From: Flavobacterium sp.
GTDB lineage: Bacteria > Bacteroidota > Bacteroidia > Flavobacteriales > Flavobacteriaceae
DNA: 64,000 nucleotides
Direction of reading: 5' to 3'
Assembly: GCF_017985075.1 (NCBI RefSeq)
Contig: NZ_JAGNYF010000003.1
Coordinates: 1-64,000, forward strand
Shown here: piece by piece, positions 55,281-62,968 of the stretch
Layout: each line of letters opens with the position of its first letter
Position numbering within the stretch: the stretch's first letter is position 1
Made by a program: the position numbers and the translations under genes
The notes under the pieces: model-generated
Database searches by the model: none
What the model saw: the letters and a program-made list of their open reading frames with translations, nothing else
Told to the model about the DNA's origin: nothing

Positions 55281-57746
55281 CTAAAACCTCAAACCAAACA
55301 TAAATCCTTGTCCGAAGTTGTTTCCTTGAAAACTTCTAACATAATCTACACGGAAAATTTTAAACTTTCCAAATCCAATTCGGTCTAAACCAATAGTTAT
55401 TTCTTGATAGGGTCTGTTATTTGGAGTGGCTAATTGGTGAAATCCTCCAACTAAATTCCAACCTAATTTATTTATTAGCGGAATTTTATTCATAAAGTAA
55501 CCATTATCATTATAGTTTGCATGCAATTCAAAATATTGATTATTAGTAGATTGCGAATAATAAGGCAATATATTAAAACTTGAATTGTATTGTCCATCAA
55601 TGCGAACATGCGTTTGATTTCCGTTAAAATGTTTGTAATCTACAAATGAAATGTTGTCGGCATTAAAAAACAATCCTCCTTTCAAATTTAATTCTAAATC
55701 ACCTTTGTTGTCTAAAGTTTTGTTATAATTTAAACGTGCTTCTAAAAAGTCATATTCATACGCTTTTGCTGTAGCTAAAAATGCTTTTGTATAAGTAAAA
55801 CCAAGCGTTGGATATTTTCCTTCATTCATATTCATTTTTCCATCGGGTCTGGTAATGTACTTTTGACCGAAAACAATTCGAGAACTCAAACTAAACTTAG
55901 TGACATGGTGTTCATTAAACGCTGGAAGCACATCAGAATTTGGATTTAATGGATTGTTTGAACTGTACACATCATCCGTTTTATTTATAGCAAAATCTGT
56001 GGTATTATACAATGGCTTTCTGTTTTCATAGGCAACATTCGCATTTAAAAACAGACCATTTACGACTTCTCTACCTGCTCCTATTTCAACAAATTCTTTT
56101 TCGTATAATTTCATAAAATTATTCTTAAAAATTAACGAACTTACTGAGTTTTCAATTTTAGAAATAGGTTCTGAACTATTAAATTGATTGACTTTATTCC
56201 CACCTAAAAGTCGAAAATAAGCATCATTTGTATTATTGAATTTATGATAAAAAGACGCCGTTGGTCGGATGCGTTTATCTGAAAATCCGTATTGAAAATC
56301 TGAGTTAATTACAGTTCGTTTTTGTTTTTCTTCATTATAACTTGAGTACGAAAATCCTGAACCGATATGATATCCCTGAACGGTATTAAAATTAAAAGAA
56401 GACAAATTAAATAATCCTTGATAATTGAATCTTTTATTTTTAAAACTGTTTTGAAACGAGTATCCCGTAATCAACTTACTGACTTTAAATTTATTAGAAA
56501 CCGCATCAACAGAATCCATATACACTTGAGAATTTCGAACTTTATAAACACTATCTTTTTTAACATAATTGGTAGTTTCTTCTTCCGTTAAAGGCACTGG
56601 ACGATTTTCTAACCAATACGAATCTTCTTTTTTATTCGATTTTTCGGCAAACGTAACTACTTCACTACCAAAGGTTTTCTTTTCAAAATTAGACACAAAA
56701 TTATAATTACTAAACACGTGTGTAAATTTCCCATTGAATTTCATCATAAACACACCTGCCTTAAAATCAAATGATTGTAAGCTTTTTACCCACATTTTAG
56801 AATCTGGATTATAATTGAAATTCTGCACTAACTTAAACGATTCTAAAAACTCTTGCTGTGCTCTATATCCCTTAATATCTAAATCGGCTGCATAAATGGC
56901 ATATGTATCGTCAATAATATAAATATAACCTTCAAAAACGGGTTCTTTATCGCGCTTTGGAGTAACTTTTATTTTATATACGTAATTATTATAACTATCT
57001 GTAAATGAATCTTCTATTTTATATTTGTAGTACGTAAAAGCATTAGAAGCAATAGGAGAAATCATTGGAATATTAAAATCAACGGTATTCTGATATAAAT
57101 CATAATTAGTACCAATTGCGGTATTAAAACTAAATCCGTTATCGTCTCCAGCCACTTTGCTAGCTATAATTTCTTCTTTTAAATTATTTGGTTTTTCAAA
57201 CTTAATTTTAGAAACGGTTTCCGATTGATAAATAATTCCAGCACCTGTAGAATCCACATTCCCGTCTAAATCACCAACTTCAATTCCCATAAATTTCTTA
57301 GGAATATCTTTTACTCTAAAAATTCCTCTTGAATAAAAATCGGCTTCATATTTATCCGTTTTTTCTGTGTTTTTTTTTCGGTTGGCTATAGCGCTTCTGA
57401 TGATTCCATTAGCAGGATTTTCGCCACTTTTTACAACTACTTCATCGATTGAATATTGTTCATCGGAAAGCGTTGCATTAATTACTACAGGAAACGTATT
57501 AATTTCTTGTGATATTGTTTTGGTTTTGTATCCTAAAATCTTAAAAACCAAGGTGTATTTACCTGTTTTTTTGATGTTTAATTCGTACTCCCCGTTTTCA
57601 TTTGTGGAAGTTCCGATGTAGGTTTTTTCTATGGTTACACTTGCGTATGGCAAAGCATTTCCATTTGAGTCAGTGACTTTTCCTTTTATTTGTGCCATTG
57701 AAAAACAAGAAAAAAGAAAAAGTAAAATTGAGGTTTGGGGCTTCAT
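55281..57746 (-). CDS. DUF5686 outer-membrane protein with carboxypeptidase-like N-terminal domain
   Basis: The 821-residue protein has a signal peptide (about 1-18) and a CarboxypepD_reg-like domain (about 20-100, IKGKVTDSNGNALPYASVTI). The remainder fits DUF5686 and is probably a beta-barrel; it ends in MFGLRF with a terminal aromatic. There is no TonB plug, so it is not a TonB-dependent receptor. Function is unknown. The GIN-domain gene lies 6 bases upstream on the same strand, so the two form an operon. Confidence 0.87.
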   Translation of the reverse strand: MKPQTSILLFLFSCFSMAQIKGKVTDSNGNALPYASVTIEKTYIGTSTNENGEYELNIKKTGKYTLVFKILGYKTKTISQEINTFPVVINATLSDEQYSIDEVVVKSGENPANGIIRSAIANRKKNTEKTDKYEADFYSRGIFRVKDIPKKFMGIEVGDLDGNVDSTGAGIIYQSETVSKIKFEKPNNLKEEIIASKVAGDDNGFSFNTAIGTNYDLYQNTVDFNIPMISPIASNAFTYYKYKIEDSFTDSYNNYVYKIKVTPKRDKEPVFEGYIYIIDDTYAIYAADLDIKGYRAQQEFLESFKLVQNFNYNPDSKMWVKSLQSFDFKAGVFMMKFNGKFTHVFSNYNFVSNFEKKTFGSEVVTFAEKSNKKEDSYWLENRPVPLTEEETTNYVKKDSVYKVRNSQVYMDSVDAVSNKFKVSKLITGYSFQNSFKNKRFNYQGLFNLSSFNFNTVQGYHIGSGFSYSSYNEEKQKRTVINSDFQYGFSDKRIRPTASFYHKFNNTNDAYFRLLGGNKVNQFNSSEPISKIENSVSSLIFKNNFMKLYEKEFVEIGAGREVVNGLFLNANVAYENRKPLYNTTDFAINKTDDVYSSNNPLNPNSDVLPAFNEHHVTKFSLSSRIVFGQKYITRPDGKMNMNEGKYPTLGFTYTKAFLATAKAYEYDFLEARLNYNKTLDNKGDLELNLKGGLFFNADNISFVDYKHFNGNQTHVRIDGQYNSSFNILPYYSQSTNNQYFELHANYNDNGYFMNKIPLINKLGWNLVGGFHQLATPNNRPYQEITIGLDRIGFGKFKIFRVDYVRSFQGNNFGQGFMFGLRF

Positions 57747-57752
57747 AATAAT

Positions 57753-58505
57753 TTATTTTACTTGTTCAACAGAGCCAGAAGTGCTCTCGGTTATTTTTAC
57801 TTTATCTAATTTTCCATAATACTTTATTGAGGCACTTGTAGAAGCGGTAGCATCTAATCCCTTTAATGCCAGAACTTGTATGTCTGAAGAGGTACTAGCT
57901 GAAACCTGTGCCACATTTGAAATTAACTCTTTTGCATCGCAATCTGCTGAACTCGAAGCGTCAATAGCCAAATTATCTGTTTTTCCTTTTAACGATACGC
58001 TTGAACTACTGCTTAAGTTAACAGCGATATCATCTGTAGCCATATTTAAAGCCACATTTGAACTTGAAGAAGCATCAATAAAAATTGAATTACAAGTTAC
58101 CGTTCCTGAAAAATCAGCACTTGAAGAAGTATTAATTTTTAATAAACTTACATTTAAATTATTTTTGATTGAAAACGTAGCTGATGAACTTACTGTAACG
58201 CTTCCAATACCTGGATTTGAAACGGTTACAAGCAATTTACTGGTGTCCATTTTTTTATAGTAGTTGGTGTTTTCAATAAAAATTTTTAAAACATTATTTT
58301 TAGTTTCCACTTTTAAAAATTTCATTAAATCTTTTTCCCAAGTCACCTCAATATTTTGAATAGGTCCTTGAGTATAGACTACATTTACACCAGAAGATGC
58401 TTTAATAGCTGTAAAATTTCCAACGCCTCTAGTTTCTTTAACTTGACCATATGATGTTGAAAGCATTGCGAAAAATGCTAGAAGAAATACCGTAATTTTT
58501 TTCAT
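57753..58505 (-). CDS. Secreted head-GIN-domain protein (DUF2807)
   Basis: The 250-residue protein has a signal peptide ending SYGQ and a DUF2807 head-GIN domain that is predicted to form a right-handed beta-helix. Serine-rich rungs (SSSATFSI, DASSSSNV, LSSSSSVSL, DASSSADCDA, STSSDI) repeat every ~20 residues. Such proteins are common in Bacteroidota, often beside envelope-stress genes, and their role is unknown. It is directly upstream of the DUF5686 gene. Confidence 0.87.
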   Translation of the reverse strand: MKKITVFLLAFFAMLSTSYGQVKETRGVGNFTAIKASSGVNVVYTQGPIQNIEVTWEKDLMKFLKVETKNNVLKIFIENTNYYKKMDTSKLLVTVSNPGIGSVTVSSSATFSIKNNLNVSLLKINTSSSADFSGTVTCNSIFIDASSSSNVALNMATDDIAVNLSSSSSVSLKGKTDNLAIDASSSADCDAKELISNVAQVSASTSSDIQVLALKGLDATASTSASIKYYGKLDKVKITESTSGSVEQVK

Positions 58506-58569
58506 TTTTTTTAGTAGATTTAGTATGTATAATTATAGACGTTTTTTTAAAAATAAAAGTTGTATGAAG

Positions 58570-58983
58570 TTACAAAAAACTTTGAATAGCCAATGCGTAA
58601 CTTTTTAAACCAAAACCAATAATTACGCCTTTTGCGTTTGGAGAAATATAAGATTGATGACGAAATGTTTCTCTGGAAAATGTATTTGAAATATGTACTT
58701 CAATAACTGGTGATGTTATTGCCTTTACACAATCTGAAATGGCTACAGAAGTGTGTGTATACGCTCCAGCATTTAATAGTATTCCATCGTAAGAAAAGCC
58801 TACTTCTTGCAATTTATTGATAATTTCGCCTTCAATATTCGATTGAAAATAATCCAATTGAATTGAAGGAAACTGTAATTTTAATTCATCAAAATACGAA
58901 TCAAAACTTTGATTGCCATAAACTTCTGGTTCACGTTGTCCTAATAAATTTAAATTAGGGCCGTTTAGAATTAATAATTGCAT
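58570..58983 (-). CDS. aroQ: 3-dehydroquinate dehydratase, type II
   Basis: AroQ catalyses the third step of the shikimate pathway, forming 3-dehydroshikimate. The 137-residue length fits the dodecameric type II enzyme. LILNGPNLNLLGQREPEVYG contains the catalytic Tyr22 and Arg17. NAGAYTHTS and VIEVHISN supply the other active-site residues. It overlaps the M28 peptidase stop by one base (TAATG), so translation is coupled. Confidence 0.96.
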   Translation of the reverse strand: MQLLILNGPNLNLLGQREPEVYGNQSFDSYFDELKLQFPSIQLDYFQSNIEGEIINKLQEVGFSYDGILLNAGAYTHTSVAISDCVKAITSPVIEVHISNTFSRETFRHQSYISPNAKGVIIGFGLKSYALAIQSFL

Positions 58984-60023
58984 TATTTACCGTCTTTGTC
59001 AACCACAATTCTATTTTCTCTATTGGCCAATTCCCAAGCTAATGTAAATGCTAATTTAACACGCATCGCTAACAAATCGTACTCAATTTTATCAGCCGTA
59101 TCGTTTGGTCCGTGATAATCTTCGTGTACGCCATTAAAAAAGAAAATGGCAGGGATGCCTTTTTTAGCAAAGTTGTAATGATCAGAACGGAAATAAAACC
59201 TATTTGGGTCGTTTCTTGCGTTAAATGTGTAGTCTAAATTTAAACCTACGTATTTTGTATTCATTTCTTCATTAATAGTATGTAGTTCAGAACTTAATCG
59301 GTCTGAACCAATAACATACACATATTTTCCATTTTGTGTATGATTGGCAAGTGTGTCTCTACGTCCCACCATATCAATATTAATGTCTGCAATGGTGTTT
59401 TTTATTGGAAATAATGGATTTTCAGAGTAGTATCTTGAACCGTGTAAGCCGTGTTCTTCTCCTGTAACGTGTAAAAATAAAATAGAACGTTTTGGTGAAA
59501 AACCATCTTTTTTTGCTTCAGAAAAAGCTTTGGCAATTTCAACTAAAGAAACCGTTCCAGATCCATCATCATCTGCACCGTTAAACACCTCACCGTTTTT
59601 CATACCTACATGGTCGTAATGTGCAGAAATAACAAGTACTTCTTCTGGTTTTTCTGAACCTGGAATGAAAGCCCAAATATTTTCAGAATCTCCTAATTTA
59701 GGAGCAAAACCTTTTTTCATAAATTCTGCAGGCACTTTTTGATAAAAATCAGTAGATCCTGGAGGATTTGAAATACCTAACGCTTTATATTGTTCAATAA
59801 GATATAAACCTGCTTTTTTCTGTCCTGGCTCTCCAGTATTTCTGCCTTCCATTTCATCGGAAGCAATTACGTGAAGGTTTTTAGACAAACTGGCTTCGTT
59901 AATTGTATTGATGTATTTTGTAACATCTGCAACTTTTTTTGTTGCACTGGCTACAATTATTTTTTTTGGAGAACAACTAAGCAAAAATGCTGTTGTTGCA
60001 AGTAATACGAATAACTTTTTCAT
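58983..60023 (-). CDS. M28-family metallopeptidase lipoprotein
   Basis: From ATG 60023 the 346-residue protein has a lipoprotein signal (LLSC, Cys17). The M28 domain has the two-zinc site: SAHYDHVG (His), NGADDDGSG (Asp), VTGEEHGLHG (catalytic Glu plus Glu), NIDMVGR (Asp) and HEDYHGPNDT (His). It is probably an aminopeptidase attached to the periplasmic or outer-membrane face. The longer start at 60074 runs through the promoter and is rejected. It is coupled to aroQ downstream. Confidence 0.93.
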   Translation of the reverse strand: MKKLFVLLATTAFLLSCSPKKIIVASATKKVADVTKYINTINEASLSKNLHVIASDEMEGRNTGEPGQKKAGLYLIEQYKALGISNPPGSTDFYQKVPAEFMKKGFAPKLGDSENIWAFIPGSEKPEEVLVISAHYDHVGMKNGEVFNGADDDGSGTVSLVEIAKAFSEAKKDGFSPKRSILFLHVTGEEHGLHGSRYYSENPLFPIKNTIADINIDMVGRRDTLANHTQNGKYVYVIGSDRLSSELHTINEEMNTKYVGLNLDYTFNARNDPNRFYFRSDHYNFAKKGIPAIFFFNGVHEDYHGPNDTADKIEYDLLAMRVKLAFTLAWELANRENRIVVDKDGK

Positions 60024-60044
60024 TTGAATTGGTTTTAAACAATA

Positions 60045-60074
60045 CAAATCTAAATTAAAAAAGTTTGATACCAA
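60045..60074 (-). promoter_or_regulatory. M28-aroQ promoter (TTG, N19, TAGATTTG)
   Basis: On the minus strand TAGATTTG (60052-60045) follows TTG (60074-60072) at 19 bases. It gives a leader of ~15 bases before ATG 60023. Confidence 0.8.
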
Positions 60075-60106
60075 TAAATTTTATAAGAATTTTAAGAAGA
60101 GAAGTA

Positions 60107-60206
60107 AAAAATGGCAAGCGACCTACATCGCACCGCTACAACCACATACCTTTGCTGCGTTCCCACCCTGGAGGATTTTGAGGGAGCTGGTCGTGTAGGA
60201 CTTGCC
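60107..60206 (-). ncRNA. ffs: Bacterial small signal recognition particle RNA (4.5S-type)
   Basis: SRP RNA binds Ffh and targets membrane proteins to SecYEG. On the minus strand the ends GGCAAG (from 60206) and CTTGCC (to 60113) pair. The apical part holds the conserved asymmetric-loop and tetraloop region, with CCTCCAGGGTGGGAACGCAG near the middle, then AGCAAAGGTA. A T tract follows as terminator. A consensus promoter is directly upstream. The exact mature ends are approximate. Confidence 0.9.
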
Positions 60207-60210
60207 GGTG

Positions 60211-60241
60211 CAAATATACAATCTTTTATTATTTCTACAAA
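60211..60241 (-). promoter_or_regulatory. ffs promoter (TTTG, N19, TATATTTG)
   Basis: On the minus strand TATATTTG (60218-60211) follows TTTG (60241-60238) at 19 bases, a full consensus match. It predicts a start within a few bases of the first SRP RNA helix. Confidence 0.85.
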
Positions 60242-60294
60242 TCAAAAATTAGTTTAAAATAAATTGTAATATTGTATTCTTAAATAATTAAGAT

Positions 60295-61347
60295 ATGAAA
60301 AAAATTAACTTACTTATAATCACATCATTAAGTGCTTTTTTATTTAATTGTAGCGAAACAAAAGACCTATTTTCTATTGCTACAAAAGACTTAAAACAAG
60401 TTTACAAACCAACTGAAACTGTGAATTTAAGCATTGAAAATGTTGAAAATGCTAAAATTGATTCTGTAATTTATTTTTCAAACGATATTAAATTAGGTAA
60501 ATCAACCGAAAATGCAGTTTTTAATTTAAAATTAGAAAAATTACAATTTGGTATTCAAGACATAAAAGCAATTGTGCATTCTGAAGGTGAAAAAACAGAA
60601 TGTTTAACCTCTTTTGAATTGGTTTCGAATATCACCCCAAAATTATATGAATCGAAAGATTATACTATTTTAAACACGTATAGTCACGATGCAAATGCTT
60701 ACACACAAGGTTTAGAATTTTATAACGGCATTTTATTTGAAGGAACGGGTCAAAATGGCGAATCAACACTAAGAAAAACGGATTATAAATCTGGAAATGT
60801 TTCAAAATCCGTGCCTTTATCACCAGATTATTTTGGTGAAGGAATTACCGTTTTTAATGACAAAATTTATCAACTGACATGGAAAAATAAAGTTGGTTTT
60901 ATATATAATGCTGCAACTTTAGAGCAAGAAAAAACATTTGATTATTTTTCAGATGTTGAAGGTTGGGGTTTAACGCATAATGACAAACATTTAATTATGA
61001 GTGATGGAACCAATAAAATTTATTTTTTAAATCCAGAAACTCAAAAAATGGAACGTTTCATAAATGTGTATTCTGACACAAATGCCATAACAGAACTGAA
61101 CGAATTAGAATGGATTGACGGAAAAATTTGGGCAAACATTTACTTGAAAGATGTAATTGTTATTATCAATCCAGAAAATGGTGCCGTAGAAAGTGCTATC
61201 GATTTTTCTGATTTAAAAACAAAAAACAAAAAAGCATTAACGGAAGGAGATGAAGTTTTAAACGGAATTGCATACAATCCATCCACAAAAACCGTTTTTA
61301 TTACAGGTAAAAATTGGGATAAAATGTTTGAAATTAAATTGAAATAA
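60295..61347 (+). CDS. Glutaminyl-peptide cyclotransferase-like lipoprotein
   Basis: The 350-residue protein has a lipoprotein signal (LFNC, Cys19) and an N-terminal beta domain of about 90 residues. Residues ~120-350 fit the plant/bacterial glutamine cyclotransferase family, a five-bladed propeller. Motifs include AYTQGLEFYNGILFEGTGQ, YFGEGITVF, EGWGLTH and ELEWIDGKIWAN. It would form pyroglutamate at the N-terminus of exported proteins, which is plausible for Bacteroidota where many secreted proteins begin with Gln after signal cleavage. It precedes the sulfide cluster on the same strand but is probably unrelated. Confidence 0.92.
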   Translation: MKKINLLIITSLSAFLFNCSETKDLFSIATKDLKQVYKPTETVNLSIENVENAKIDSVIYFSNDIKLGKSTENAVFNLKLEKLQFGIQDIKAIVHSEGEKTECLTSFELVSNITPKLYESKDYTILNTYSHDANAYTQGLEFYNGILFEGTGQNGESTLRKTDYKSGNVSKSVPLSPDYFGEGITVFNDKIYQLTWKNKVGFIYNAATLEQEKTFDYFSDVEGWGLTHNDKHLIMSDGTNKIYFLNPETQKMERFINVYSDTNAITELNELEWIDGKIWANIYLKDVIVIINPENGAVESAIDFSDLKTKNKKALTEGDEVLNGIAYNPSTKTVFITGKNWDKMFEIKLK

Positions 61348-61382
61348 TTTAATTAATAGTTAACTAATTAAATATATACCGC

Positions 61383-62009
61383 ATGTATCCATCAATAAAT
61401 AATACATTCCCCTCATTTTCTAAAATTCTAATAGAAGATATTAATAAGAATGGGATAATTCAAGAATTTAAAGCAGGCGATGTCATAATGCGAACTGGTC
61501 AATATATAAAAAATACCGTTTTAGTATTATCTGGTCAAATCAAAGTATATCGAGAAGACGAAGATGGTGGGGAGTTTTTTATGTACTATTTACAACCTGG
61601 ACAGGCATGTGCAATTTCAATGATTTGTGCTACAAAAAATGAACAAAGCCAAATTATGGCTAAAGTGGTAGAAGATGTAGAATTGGTTATGGTTCCTTTG
61701 TCATTAATGGATAAGTGGATGATGCAACACCGTAGTTGGTACGAATTTGTGATTGGTACTTACAGAAGTCGTTTTGAAGAAGTGCTAGAAGTAGTAAATA
61801 GTATTGCGTTTAGAGCAATGGATGAACGTTTAGAGTTTTATTTAAAGCGACATAAAGATGCTTGCGGTTGTTTAGATTTGAAACTATCACATCAAGAAAT
61901 AGCTAACGAATTAAACACATCAAGAGAAGTAATTTCTCGATTGCTAAAAAAATTAGAACAGCGCGGCACACTGAAATTGCACCGAAATCACATCGAGCTA
62001 TTAAAATAA
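61383..62009 (+). CDS. Crp/Fnr-family transcriptional regulator of the sulfide cluster
   Basis: The 208-residue protein has an N-terminal cyclic-nucleotide-binding-like domain (about 25-115) and a C-terminal winged helix (about 145-208) with LSHQEIANELNTSREVISRLLKKLEQRG. There are four cysteines, C76 and C82 in the sensor domain and C161 and C163 (CGC) just before the HTH. The N-terminal cysteine set of Fnr is absent. The following genes encode a TauE/SafE permease and a sulfide:quinone oxidoreductase, so it likely controls sulfide or persulfide response, perhaps through a cysteine pair. That role is inferred from context. Confidence 0.9.
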   Translation: MYPSINNTFPSFSKILIEDINKNGIIQEFKAGDVIMRTGQYIKNTVLVLSGQIKVYREDEDGGEFFMYYLQPGQACAISMICATKNEQSQIMAKVVEDVELVMVPLSLMDKWMMQHRSWYEFVIGTYRSRFEEVLEVVNSIAFRAMDERLEFYLKRHKDACGCLDLKLSHQEIANELNTSREVISRLLKKLEQRGTLKLHRNHIELLK

Positions 62010-62017
62010 AGTCACTA

Positions 62018-62033
62018 TGTGATAAAAGTTACA
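62018..62033 (+). promoter_or_regulatory. Candidate Crp/Fnr-type operator upstream of the TauE/SafE gene
   Basis: TGTGA-TAAAAG-TTACA is a 16-base near-palindrome of the Crp type (TGTGA-N6-TCACA, one mismatch). It lies between the regulator stop and the permease start. It shares ATAAAAGnnACAAA with a second site at 62890-62909. Confidence 0.5.
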
Positions 62034-62082
62034 AATTGATAAATTAAAACTGCCAATATTTGCAGTATAAAATTTTACAATT

Positions 62083-62880
62083 ATGGAATATATAGGTTAT
62101 TTTGCATCAATTCTTATTGGTGTAGCGTTAGGTTTAATAGGTGGTGGTGGTTCAATTTTAACTGTCCCAGTTTTAGTTTATTTGTTTGCTATCGAGCCTG
62201 TTGTAGCAACTTCTTACTCATTATTTATTGTTGGTTTAACTAGCGGTATTGGTTCTGTTGGTTATTTCAAAAAAGGTTTGGTCAATATTAAAACAGCGAT
62301 AGTTTTTGGGATTCCATCAATTATTGCAGTTTTTACAACTCGTGCTTTAATTGTTCCTGCAATACCAAAAGAAGTATTTACTATAGGTGAATTTGTTGTT
62401 ACCAAAAGTATTTTAATGATGCTACTTTTTGCTGTTTTAATGATTACAGCTTCATATAGTATGATCAAAAAAGATAAAAAAACAGCAAGTGATGAAAATG
62501 GTGAGCAAAAATTCAATTATCCATTAATTCTTATTGAAGGTGCAGTAGTTGGTATACTTACAGGATTAGTTGGTGCTGGTGGCGGATTTTTAATCATTCC
62601 TGCATTAGTGATTTTAAGTAAATTACCAATGAAAGAAGCTGTTGGAACCTCATTAGTTATTATTGCAGCAAAATCATTGATTGGTTTTTTTGGTGAAGGT
62701 GAAGCAACGGCAATCGATTGGCAATTTCTAATTACAATTTCTGCTTTTGCAATTATCGGTATATTTATCGGAACAGCATTGTCTAAAAAAATAGATGGAG
62801 CAAAACTAAAACCTGCATTTGGCTGGTTTGTTTTGGTAATGGGTATTTATATCATAACCAAAGAGTTGTTTTTTCCCTAA
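62083..62880 (+). CDS. TauE/SafE-family sulfite/anion exporter
   Basis: The 265-residue protein has about eight hydrophobic helices and the two internally repeated family motifs: GLIGGGGSILTVPVLVYLF near residue 20 and GLVGAGGGFLIIPALVIL near 160. TauE/SafE proteins export sulfite, sulfoacetate or related anions. Beside a sulfide:quinone oxidoreductase it probably removes sulfite or another sulfur product, or moves a sulfur compound inward; direction is not determinable. It follows the regulator by 73 bases. Confidence 0.9.
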   Translation: MEYIGYFASILIGVALGLIGGGGSILTVPVLVYLFAIEPVVATSYSLFIVGLTSGIGSVGYFKKGLVNIKTAIVFGIPSIIAVFTTRALIVPAIPKEVFTIGEFVVTKSILMMLLFAVLMITASYSMIKKDKKTASDENGEQKFNYPLILIEGAVVGILTGLVGAGGGFLIIPALVILSKLPMKEAVGTSLVIIAAKSLIGFFGEGEATAIDWQFLITISAFAIIGIFIGTALSKKIDGAKLKPAFGWFVLVMGIYIITKELFFP

Positions 62881-62889
62881 TTAAAGTAG

Positions 62890-62909
62890 TTGTGTAATAA
62901 AAGGCACAA
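62890..62909 (+). promoter_or_regulatory. Candidate second operator upstream of the sulfide:quinone oxidoreductase gene
   Basis: TTGTG-N10-CACAA forms an imperfect dyad in the 88-base spacer. It repeats the ATAAAAGnnACAAA core seen at 62018-62036. This suggests the same regulator binds twice, but two sites are too few for a firm motif. Confidence 0.4.
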
Positions 62910-62968
62910 AACTATTAAATTACAAATCAATACTATTAAATGTTTTAAATTATAAATAATATACAAAA

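Noticed and set aside
60107-60206. tmRNA or a riboswitch as the identity of the structured RNA
   Set aside because: It is ~100 bases with the SRP apical motif and closing GGCAAG/CTTGCC stem; no tag frame, tRNA-like end or downstream regulated gene fits.
61357-61366. TAGTTAACTA palindrome before the Crp/Fnr gene as an autoregulatory site
   Set aside because: The region is almost purely A+T and short palindromes are expected by chance; it does not share the motif found in the other two spacers.
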